Assembly (NCBI GenBank): GCA_020639115.1
Contig: JACKHG010000015.1
Location: forward strand, 48,376 to 112,375
Direction of reading: 5' to 3'
DNA: 64,000 nucleotides
Origin: Phycisphaerales bacterium
GTDB lineage: Bacteria; Planctomycetota; Phycisphaerae; UBA1845
Positions 1 to 7,727 of the stretch are shown in pieces (position 1 is the stretch's first letter; every line of letters begins with the position of its first letter). The position numbers and the translations under genes were made by a program. The notes below the pieces were generated by a model. That model did not search any database. It was not told the DNA's origin and was given only the letters and a program-made list of their open reading frames with translations.

Positions 1-953
1 CGCGTATCCACACGCTCCGTGTTGTCCCCGGTGAGTGATCGCTTGGGAATCACGTAGGGCTCGACGCGCACGAAACGCAGCGGGAATTTCAGGTCGGGAT
101 AACCCTTGAGCATCGCCTCCGCCGGAGCGTTGGGGCGGAAGCGGGGAATGTCGAACTCATCGATGTCCACGCGCACGTGCAGGGCCTGCACGCTGCCGTA
201 AACGATGAGGCCGCGGCTGGGGGAGGCTCCGACGAACTCGCCGGGCCGCACGTTGACCTGCAGAATCTGCCCCGGCGCCAGGGCCCGGACCGTGAGCCGC
301 TCCAGTTCGGTGCGGGCCTGCTCGAGCTGGGCCGAGGCGAGCGCGACAGCCGCCTGCGCCACCGACTTGTCCTGATCCCACGCACCCGCACGCAACCGAT
401 CCAGTTCCGACTGCGCCTGATCCGCGAGCGCCTTCGCTTCCTGGTAGCGATGCTGCGCGTCAACCAGCTCCTCCTCGGTGGCGGAACCCTCCTCGGACAG
501 ACGCTGCACGCGCTTGTAGGTGTACTCCAGGTTGGCCAGCGCCGCCTGCCGCTGCCGGATGGTCGCCTCGTAGACCGGGACGTCCTCGGGCCGCGGCAAC
601 TGCTCGAGTCGGGCGAGTTCCGCCTTGGCTGAGTGGAGCGACGATTCTCGCACAGCCACCTCGGCCTTGGCCGAGCGATCATCGAGCCGAAACAGCGGTG
701 TGCCCGCGGTCACGTGCTCGCCGACCTCGACCATCACCTCGACCACCACGCCCGCCACCGGCGAGCCGACAGCGATGTTCTCCGTTTCCGCCTCGATCAT
801 GCCGGAGCCCGCCACCGTCTGATCGAACGGGGCGCGCGGCGGCTCGATCGGCGGCGCCGCGTCCGGCCAGGTCGGCCGCGTCTTGGCCACGTAGTGGAAC
901 GCGTAGCCGAGCAGCGTGATCGCCAGGAGTGGAATTCCAACCTTCACCACCAT
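1..953 (-). CDS. HlyD/MacA-type periplasmic adaptor subunit of an ABC exporter (3' end off the window)
   Basis: This is the adaptor (membrane fusion) subunit that links an inner-membrane ABC exporter to the cell envelope. The start is the ATG at 953, which reads MVVKVGIPLLAITLLGYAFH. The hydrophobic stretch at residues 4-17 is a single membrane anchor. Next comes the biotinyl-lipoyl-like segment typical of the family (GSGMIEAETENIAVGSPVAG, then VEVGEHVTAGTPLFRLDD). An alpha-helical hairpin and a second half-lipoyl region follow. About 317 residues are visible before the left edge cuts off the C-terminus, and the frame stays open there. The gene starts 24 bases after the ATPase gene stops, on the same strand, so it is the third gene of a permease-ATPase-adaptor operon, as in DevBCA/MacAB-type systems. 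The exported substrate cannot be told from sequence. Confidence 0.88.
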   Translation of the reverse strand, partial: MVVKVGIPLLAITLLGYAFHYVAKTRPTWPDAAPPIEPPRAPFDQTVAGSGMIEAETENIAVGSPVAGVVVEVMVEVGEHVTAGTPLFRLDDRSAKAEVAVRESSLHSAKAELARLEQLPRPEDVPVYEATIRQRQAALANLEYTYKRVQRLSEEGSATEEELVDAQHRYQEAKALADQAQSELDRLRAGAWDQDKSVAQAAVALASAQLEQARTELERLTVRALAPGQILQVNVRPGEFVGASPSRGLIVYGSVQALHVRVDIDEFDIPRFRPNAPAEAMLKGYPDLKFPLRFVRVEPYVIPKRSLTGDNTERVDT

Positions 954-977
954 GCATTACCTCTGTGGGTCTTACCT

Positions 978-1730
<753 letters not shown>

Positions 1731-1732
1731 GC

Positions 1733-2872
1733 TCAGAATCCCTGGAACACCGCGGACGGATCGAGCTGCAGCACGCGCCGCACGCTCAACACGCTGGAGA
1801 GAATGATGATGAAGAGCACCGCGGCGCCCGTGCCGGCAAACACCGGCCAGGGCATCAGGAACGCCAGCCGCGCCGTCGAACGGGCCACGTCACCGAAGAT
1901 CGCCGAGAGCCCGATGCCCAGGGCGTAGCCGATCGCGCCGACCAGCACCGCCTGGAACACCACCATGCGCATGATCGTGCTGTTCCGCGTTCCCAACGCT
2001 TTCAGTGTGCCGAATTGCCGCAGGTTTTCCAGTGTGAACATGTAAAACGTCTGCGCGGTGATCGCCGCGCCCACGATCAGCCCCAGCAGCATGGTGATGC
2101 CGAAGTTGATGGGGATTGCGGTTTTCGTGAAGTACGTGTACATCGTCTGCCAGCAGAAATCCTTGCGGGTGAGGGCGCGCAGCCCGCACTGCTGCTCGAT
2201 GCGCCGGCAGACCTCCTGGGAATCCTCGCCGGGTTGGGCCTTGGCGAGGACGAAGGAGAGCACCTTGCGCTCGACCGGCACGAACGCGGTGGCCTCGCTG
2301 TAGCGCGTGTAGATGATGGGAAACGCCTGGAAGGTCTTGCCGATCCGGCAGACGCCGACGATGACGGCGCGGCGGTCGTTCATCTCGAACACCTTGCCGA
2401 GTTCGAAGGGGCCGTCCGGCCAGATCAGGCGGTAGCCCAGGTCGTCGATGATGATGGCGTCGGGCTTGCGCAGATCATCGACCGAACCGATGATCATGTC
2501 GCGCGGGGCGCCCACCAGCGTGGCGTCGTCGACGCCGTTGAGGACGACCTGCTGGTACTGGCCGTCGTCCAGCCGGGCCCGGCTGCCGCCCTTGAAGTAC
2601 TTCACCGCCCAGGCGACGCCCTCGACGCCGCGGACCCGGTAGAGGTCGGTGTCGCGCAGCGGCTTGATGTCGTCGATGTACTCGACGTTGGGATTCATCA
2701 CCCAGATGTCGGCGTCGCGTACCTCGCGGATCTGGCTCGTGGTGTGCCACATGATCCCGAAGAAGACGGAGGCCTGCTGGCCGATGAGCAGGGCCGCGAA
2801 GCTCACGCCGACGATCATGCCGACGTACTTCCCGCGGTTGCCCACGAGCATCTTCAAGGCGATCCAGAGCAT
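1733..2872 (-). CDS. FtsX-like ABC transporter permease (DevC/MacB type)
   Basis: This 379-residue permease of the DevC/MacB class carries a single FtsX domain. A first membrane helix lies at about residues 12-35 (VGMIVGVSFAALLIG). A periplasmic domain of roughly 220 residues follows. The C-terminal half has three further helices (GITMLLGLIVGAAITAQTFY, then AVLVGAIGYALGIGLSAIFG, then VLFIIILSSVLSV). I chose the ATG at 2872, which starts MLWIALKMLVGNRGKY, because the 21 extra upstream residues are Arg/Pro-rich and unlike the family. The protein forms an exporter with the ATPase and adaptor encoded immediately downstream. Confidence 0.92.
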   Translation of the reverse strand: MLWIALKMLVGNRGKYVGMIVGVSFAALLIGQQASVFFGIMWHTTSQIREVRDADIWVMNPNVEYIDDIKPLRDTDLYRVRGVEGVAWAVKYFKGGSRARLDDGQYQQVVLNGVDDATLVGAPRDMIIGSVDDLRKPDAIIIDDLGYRLIWPDGPFELGKVFEMNDRRAVIVGVCRIGKTFQAFPIIYTRYSEATAFVPVERKVLSFVLAKAQPGEDSQEVCRRIEQQCGLRALTRKDFCWQTMYTYFTKTAIPINFGITMLLGLIVGAAITAQTFYMFTLENLRQFGTLKALGTRNSTIMRMVVFQAVLVGAIGYALGIGLSAIFGDVARSTARLAFLMPWPVFAGTGAAVLFIIILSSVLSVRRVLQLDPSAVFQGF

Positions 2873-3097
2873 GCCGTCGTCCACGAACGGGCCGCGCCGC
2901 CGTCCGCACGCCGCGGGCGGGTCGGTTGGGGTCAAAGCGCAAGCGCAGCCCGTCAGTGTACCGGCGCAGGGCGCAGACCGCTACTCGGATGGTCCGCGCC
3001 CCGCGATATTCGCCGGGTGGAAGATGTTCAGTCAGATTGCAACAGTGCCTGCGCGCCGGGGCCACGCGGTCCCGTCGACGTCAGCCACCAACCAGGC

Positions 3098-3598
3098 TCA
3101 GGCCGCCGGACGCAGGCTGGTGTCGGCGAGCTGGTCGCTCGGCGCGAAATCCAGCGTCACCGTCTGCTGCGGCGCCTCGCCCGAGACCGTCAGCCAGATC
3201 CGCCGCCAGATCGGCAGCGAGCGCTTCCAGCGGCGAATCGTCTGCCGCAGGCGGATCACGCCCGCGTTGTCCTCGTGGCCGATCTCGTCGAGCACGCTCT
3301 CGCAGCCCGAGACGTTGCCGTTGACCAGCAGGGCGGCTGCGAAGTTGGTCTTGAACAGCGTCGGGGCGTCCGCACGCATGCTGACGCCGGCGCTCGCCAC
3401 GAGGCTGCGGTACAGATCCACGGCCTTCGCGGTCTCGCCGGAGCGCATCAGCACGACGCCGTAGGCGTTGGTCAGGTCTCCGGAGGTGACGCCGCAGTGG
3501 CGGATGAGCTCGCCGGCTTCGCGGTACTTGCCGGCGTCGAGCAGGCGGCGCAGGTTGCTCAGCGTTTCGTTGGTCTTTCCAGTCGTGTGCGATTCCAT
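3098..3598 (-). CDS. Small TPR-like protein of unknown function
   Basis: This is a 166-residue soluble protein with no signal peptide. Residues 10-90 form pairs of short amphipathic helices (LLDAGKYREAGELI, then NAYGVVLMRSGETAKAVDLY) with the Gly/Ala/Tyr spacing of tetratricopeptide repeats, so it probably binds a protein partner. Around residues 120-145 there is a basic, Trp-rich stretch (RWKRSLPIWRRIWL). It lies 225 bases upstream of the ABC export operon on the same strand and could be its first gene, but that spacing does not force it. I recognise no specific family. Confidence 0.7.
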   Translation of the reverse strand: MESHTTGKTNETLSNLRRLLDAGKYREAGELIRHCGVTSGDLTNAYGVVLMRSGETAKAVDLYRSLVASAGVSMRADAPTLFKTNFAAALLVNGNVSGCESVLDEIGHEDNAGVIRLRQTIRRWKRSLPIWRRIWLTVSGEAPQQTVTLDFAPSDQLADTSLRPAA

Positions 3599-3750
3599 GG
3601 GTTATTCCTTGGGCGTCCGGGCTTCACCGGCGGAGCCGGTTTTGGGCGGACGCGTGCTGTTTGAATTTCAATCCGCGGGAACGGCGTGTGTCCCCACGCG
3701 GTGGCTGAATAAAGGAGAAACTGCAGTGAACGATGGATGTGCAGGTGGGT

Positions 3751-4098
3751 CTAGATCAGAAATCGACAGAGGGCCGCGTGACGCGGCTGGAGGGCGCGGG
3801 ATTCGTCGACGCTGCGAGCATGGCTTCCACCGTCGCCGATCCGCGAGACTTGTGCAGGCCCGGAGGAAGCTGCCACGGCGCCGTCAATGCTGCTGCGCTC
3901 GATCGGCTCATACGTCGTGCGCTCGCCCGCGCGCAGCGTGCGTTCCGCGGAGGTATCGGCGAGTGCGCCGGTGACTTGTTGCGGCGCCTGCCGAACGTCC
4001 GCCGTGGCAGCCTTCGACCGCTCCAGGTAGACCGGCCACGGCAGCGCCGCCAGCAGCGCCAGGCACGTATTCACAATCTGCAATCGACCGGTTCTCAC
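3751..4098 (-). CDS. Small signal-anchored hypothetical protein
   Basis: This is a 115-residue ORF whose N-terminus (MRTGRLQIVNTCLALLAALP) looks like a signal peptide or membrane anchor. The rest is polar and low in complexity. The start is a GTG at 4098 with a GGAGAAG ribosome-binding site seven bases upstream, which is the main reason to believe the gene. There is no recognisable domain. A plus-strand ORF overlaps it but has no comparable start signal. Confidence 0.45.
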   Translation of the reverse strand: MRTGRLQIVNTCLALLAALPWPVYLERSKAATADVRQAPQQVTGALADTSAERTLRAGERTTYEPIERSSIDGAVAASSGPAQVSRIGDGGSHARSVDESRALQPRHAALCRFLI

Positions 4099-4226
4099 GC
4101 CACTTCTCCGCCGTTGACCGGATTATAGCCGGTCGCCTCGCGCGCAGCAGCCGGTCGAGTCTGTATCGGCATTGCAACAAGCGTCGGCAGAGGATACTGC
4201 GGGAAGCGCGAAGTCGGCTGCGGCAC

Positions 4227-4940
4227 TCATTTTCCGGACTTGTTCGCGACCTTGCTTAGCGCGGCGCGGTCATAGGCTTTGTCCGCGAACGCATAGGAGC
4301 GGCCGGCGCGGACCGCCTTCACGTCGTTGCGCAGCGTGTCGTCACGGATGTACTGCTCCAGCACGCCGGGGCAGTCGGTCTTGCCCGGGGAATAGTCCAT
4401 GTGACCGGCGATGCGGTCGTCGGGAATGTTCAATTCCGCGGACAGCTTGACCAGCAGGTCGACGAGCGCGCGGTACTGGCACTCGCGCAGCGGCTGGCGC
4501 GTGAGATCGCCGTTCACGCAGATCCCGACGTGGCCCGTCACGTCGTATCCGGTGTTGGTGTCGGGCGCGTAGCGCAGCGCCCGCCCCTCCCAGATATGCC
4601 CGTTGCGGTCGATCACGAAGTGGTAGGGGACGTCGCCCCAGGGCTTCTGCTCGAGGCTGTAGTGCAGCAGCCCGCGCATCTTCACGTCGCCCGGCTTGTC
4701 ACCCGTGTCCATGACGCCGGCGTGGTGAACCGTCAACCGCTCCGGCGTCTGCTCCACGAGCCGGTCCTGGATCGGCGCCGCGTCAGCCCATTCCGCGCGC
4801 GGGGTGATCTCGACGGCGGGTACGTGCGCTTGGCTGCAGCCTGCAATCAGCGCGGCAGTCAGCACGGCAGCGGACGTGGCCAACAAACCCAGCACCCGGC
4901 CCAAACGCCCGGGGGTGACGCAACTTCGCAACATGCTCAC
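4227..4940 (-). CDS. Lipoprotein N-acetylmuramoyl-L-alanine amidase (Amidase_2/PGRP fold)
   Basis: This 237-residue enzyme is predicted to cut the amide bond between MurNAc and L-Ala in peptidoglycan. A lipoprotein signal ends in LIAGC, with Cys35 as the lipidation site. The Amidase_2 domain covers about residues 45-200. The zinc-ligand pattern of the family is present: His72/73 in TVHHAG, His180 in AGHMDYSPG and Cys190 in TDCPG, with the conserved YHF at 106-108. It may act in wall recycling or remodelling from a membrane anchor. The start is a GTG at 4940, with GAGG eight bases upstream; the nearby ATG at 4934 is too far from that site. Confidence 0.93.
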   Translation of the reverse strand: MSMLRSCVTPGRLGRVLGLLATSAAVLTAALIAGCSQAHVPAVEITPRAEWADAAPIQDRLVEQTPERLTVHHAGVMDTGDKPGDVKMRGLLHYSLEQKPWGDVPYHFVIDRNGHIWEGRALRYAPDTNTGYDVTGHVGICVNGDLTRQPLRECQYRALVDLLVKLSAELNIPDDRIAGHMDYSPGKTDCPGVLEQYIRDDTLRNDVKAVRAGRSYAFADKAYDRAALSKVANKSGK

Positions 4941-5225
4941 GGAACAAACCTCGCTTTGAGTCAGCCGGTTGCGCTCGTCGCAACCGCGCAGGACGAATCG
5001 TAACCGACCGGGCCGGCTGTGAAAACGCGTGTCACGGCGGGCGTGGCCGTGATGTTTCCGGTCCCAACGGGCTGGATGCGTTCACCGGCGGCATACGCTA
5101 TACTGGAGCGGTCGGAGAACCTCGCGGCGATTGTCAGACGTCCCGAATAGCGCACTGCGGTGCAGGGGCGCAGCGCATCGACCGCGTCCTGTGGATTTCA
5201 TCGAACCTGCTGAGAGATTACCTCC

Positions 5226-5834
5226 ATGTCGGCCCGATTCGTTCCATTCTGTCTGCCGGGAGCAGGGATCTGCGCCGGCCTCGCCGTTGCGCTCGCCGTG
5301 GCGACCGCCGGGTGTGACGGCCCCGCGGCGAACCCGACACCGTCTCCCCAACCGGAGTGCAGCATCGACGCGGATTGCGGGTCAAACGCGTATTGCGAGG
5401 CGGATGCGTGCGTCGCCGCCACGGATGCGACCAAGCTCCACGTCACCCTGGGCTACATGGAACTCAACGACTTCGTGGCGGTTCCGCCGGGAACCGACAT
5501 GCACCTGTATGTGGGTTTTCAGGGCGCCAGCCACATTCTCACGGCGCTGCTGCTTGCGGGCCCCGAACCGCCCGGTGACGTGCGCCTGGCCTGGACGATC
5601 TCGAACGCGTCCGATGGCGCGGTGCTGAGCATGACCGAGGCGCGCCTTTCGGTATTTCCCACAGACGAGCCGGGGGTCTACCGTCTGGGCAATCAGCTCA
5701 TGCAGTTTGCCAGCCGGGCCACCGCGCTCGACGGCCGCGACGTGGTGATCGACATCACCCTGTACGACGCGAGTTCCGGCGACGAACTGACCACCTATTC
5801 CCAGGCCATGCGGCTCAACATTCGCGAGTCCTGA
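5226..5834 (+). CDS. Cys-rich lipoprotein of unknown function
   Basis: This is a 202-residue protein with a lipoprotein signal ending in ATAGC (Cys at about residue 30) and a Pro-rich linker. One copy of a short Cys repeat follows (ECSIDADCGSNAYCEADACV). The same repeat is found five times in the next plus-strand gene. The remaining 140 residues look like an all-beta extracytoplasmic domain, with alternating hydrophobics in the stretch that contains LHVTLGYMELNDFVAV. The substrate and role are unknown. The shared Cys repeat and the adjacency suggest it is a partner or divergent duplicate of the downstream lipoprotein. Confidence 0.8.
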   Translation: MSARFVPFCLPGAGICAGLAVALAVATAGCDGPAANPTPSPQPECSIDADCGSNAYCEADACVAATDATKLHVTLGYMELNDFVAVPPGTDMHLYVGFQGASHILTALLLAGPEPPGDVRLAWTISNASDGAVLSMTEARLSVFPTDEPGVYRLGNQLMQFASRATALDGRDVVIDITLYDASSGDELTTYSQAMRLNIRES

Positions 5835-5966
5835 TAACCTGTCGGCTCTTGGCGAACAGGACGCAGTGGGCGCGGCGTTCTGGCAGCCGAACCGGCGAAT
5901 CGTTAAGATCGAGCGGCCTTCGCCGACGGCCCGATGGCGGTTGGTGCGGGCGGGAGGAATGCAACC

Positions 5967-7133
5967 ATGACGGGGCACCACAAACGACTGCGGCAATGGG
6001 GCGGGGCGCTGCTGGGCAGCATCGCGCTGGCCGGCACCTCTCTGCTGCTGGCGGGCGCGTGCACGGGACCGGCGGGTCCCGGCCCGGAACCCGAATGCAC
6101 GGTCGATGCCGACTGCCCCACGGGCGATGTATGCTCCGCGGCAGGCACCTGTGTTCCCGACGATACCGGCACGAACGGCGGGCCGCAGCCAGAGTGCACC
6201 GTTGACGGCGACTGCCCGACCGGGCAGGTCTGCAATACCAACGGTGTTTGTGAGCTGGACAATACCGGTCCTGGCCCGGGCAGCGTGCCCGACTGCACCA
6301 CCAACAGCGAGTGCGACGCCGGCGAATTGTGCACGCCGGATGGCGTCTGCGTTCCCGAGGCGGGCGAATTGCCCTGCCTGCTCGATTCCGAGTGCGGCCC
6401 CGGCGAAGTCTGCACCGCCGCCGGATTTTGCGCCGACGCCAACGATCCCGATCCGCCAGGCCCGAGCACCGGCGGCGGAGGAGGCGGTGGCGGGGGCGGC
6501 AACCCGGCACCCGATTGCACCACCAACGCGGATTGCGGGGTAGACGAGGTCTGTCAGAGCGGCCTGTGCGTGCCCGCTGCAGGACAACCCAATCCCGCGG
6601 AGGCGCTGGCCGGCTGCTGGCGCATCACCTTCACGACGCCCGGCCTGGGATCGTCCGCGGCCATCTACGAGTTCGATGCCGACGGCAATCTCGAGCGCAC
6701 CTGGGGAATCGACGACGACACCGGCGACATTCTCGAGGAAGTGCGCTTCACCGTGCCGAACGCCACGTTCTTCAACGGACTCTACGGTCTCCGCGAACAG
6801 GTCGTATCCCTCGACGATGCGCAAACGAACCTGAAGATATCAACCGGCCTGATTTCGTTCGGTTACACCAGCAGCCTGGATGGCTGCCTGATCCTGCGCA
6901 CGACGATCTGCACGGATCTTGCCTTGATCGAGGCGACGCTCTCGGGCGACCCGCCCGCTACGATCGTCAGCGGGATCTTCGTCGGAAGCCGAACGTGTGA
7001 GTCCACCAGCGGTGGCGCCAACACTGAAAACCTCTACGACGGAACCGTGACGGGCGAACGGCTGGATGCTTGCCCGGACATCACCGCACCGCAGGTGCAG
7101 TCGCAGGAGGAGCAGGGCGACTACTGCTTCTGA
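5967..7133 (+). CDS. Lipoprotein with five tandem Cys-rich repeats
   Basis: This is a 388-residue protein. The start is the ATG at 5967, with GGGAGGA eight bases upstream; an upstream in-frame start lacks such a site. A signal peptide ends in LAGAC. Five repeats of about 30 residues follow, each of the form xC-x3-xxC-xxGxxC-xxxGxC (examples: ECTVDADCPTGDVCSAAGTC and DCTTNSECDAGELCTPDGVC). An 11-residue poly-Gly linker separates repeats four and five. The C-terminal 180 residues form a beta-rich domain with additional cysteines. The repeat resembles small disulfide-bonded modules of extracellular proteins of myxobacteria and planctomycetes. No enzyme motif is visible, so a surface or adhesion role is only a guess. 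Confidence 0.85.
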   Translation: MTGHHKRLRQWGGALLGSIALAGTSLLLAGACTGPAGPGPEPECTVDADCPTGDVCSAAGTCVPDDTGTNGGPQPECTVDGDCPTGQVCNTNGVCELDNTGPGPGSVPDCTTNSECDAGELCTPDGVCVPEAGELPCLLDSECGPGEVCTAAGFCADANDPDPPGPSTGGGGGGGGGGNPAPDCTTNADCGVDEVCQSGLCVPAAGQPNPAEALAGCWRITFTTPGLGSSAAIYEFDADGNLERTWGIDDDTGDILEEVRFTVPNATFFNGLYGLREQVVSLDDAQTNLKISTGLISFGYTSSLDGCLILRTTICTDLALIEATLSGDPPATIVSGIFVGSRTCESTSGGANTENLYDGTVTGERLDACPDITAPQVQSQEEQGDYCF

Positions 7134-7310
7134 GTCGGGGTGGCGCCGTCAAAAACCAGCGCCCAGCGCGCATGCGCGCCGCGTAAGCGGCGTCGCAGGC
7201 GGAATTTACGCGCTGCGCCGTTCGTCCCCGCAGTTCGTGAAATTGACTTCTTCGGAATCAGCCCGCCACCCGGTAGAATCCAGCGTGTCGGGCTATTCAG
7301 GAGGTCAGCC

Positions 7311-7709
7311 ATGCCGGTTACCATCGCCGTGCGCGACGAAAGCACCTCGGGCGAGGCCTACGCCGCAGGCCACCTGGCGTTCGAACGCGAGATGGTCACG
7401 GTGCGCGAACTGATCCGCAGCCGCGTCTTCCAGGACGTCAAGGATCACAACGTCAAACGCAACCAGACGCGCTTCAGTGGGCTGGTTCAACCGACCGAGG
7501 CGGAGCAGGAGCTGAACGGCTATCGCCTCAAGCACCCCCGGCAGGTCGACTGGCAAAAACAGTACGAGGTCGCGCTGGAGTCATTCGCGCACAACGGTTT
7601 TCTCGTCCTCGTCAACGACCGCCAGGTCGACCGGTTGGACGAGGTCGTCGAACTCACCCGCGACACCACCGTGACCTTCCTGCGCCTCGTGCCCCTGGTC
7701 GGCGGCTGA
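7311..7709 (+). CDS. Ubiquitin-like beta-grasp protein with C-terminal Gly-Gly
   Basis: This is a 132-residue cytosolic protein. The ATG at 7311 is preceded by a strong AGGAGGT site at 7299-7305. The pattern fits a beta-grasp fold: an N-terminal beta hairpin (VTIAVRDES, then GHLAFEREM), an alpha helix (TVRELIRSRVFQDVKDHN), an inserted helical segment at about 55-93, then strands FLVLVNDRQV and TTVTFLRLVPLVGG. The mature C-terminus is Leu-Val-Gly-Gly. The VLVN-x2-QV-x-D followed by D-x-VTFLxxVPxxGG resembles MoaD/ThiS-type sulfur carriers and ubiquitin (LRLRGG). It stops 18 bases before the DUF4132 gene, so the two almost certainly form one operon. No E1, JAB peptidase or molybdopterin gene is in the window. 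The fold and the GG tail come from reading the sequence; conjugation or sulfur transfer is inference. Confidence 0.85.
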   Translation: MPVTIAVRDESTSGEAYAAGHLAFEREMVTVRELIRSRVFQDVKDHNVKRNQTRFSGLVQPTEAEQELNGYRLKHPRQVDWQKQYEVALESFAHNGFLVLVNDRQVDRLDEVVELTRDTTVTFLRLVPLVGG

Positions 7710-7727
7710 TACCCTGCGGACGGGACC

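Noticed and set aside
3599..3750. Terminator-like hairpin ACCGGC/GCCGGT followed by TTTT
   Set aside because: It is oriented for a plus-strand transcript but no plus-strand gene precedes it; the stem is only six bases.
4099..4226. Possible tRNA in the gap before the amidase gene
   Set aside because: No cloverleaf, no TTCGA-type T-loop and no acceptor stem could be built.
7243..7279. Promoter for the ubiquitin-like operon (TTGACT and TAGAAT)
   Set aside because: The two hexamers are 25 bases apart, too far for a standard promoter; a closer -35 (TTCGGA) is weak.
7311..7709. Plain MoaD or ThiS gene
   Set aside because: It is longer (132 against about 80 residues), has an inserted helical segment, and there are no moa or thi genes nearby. 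Kept as an alternative, not as the call.
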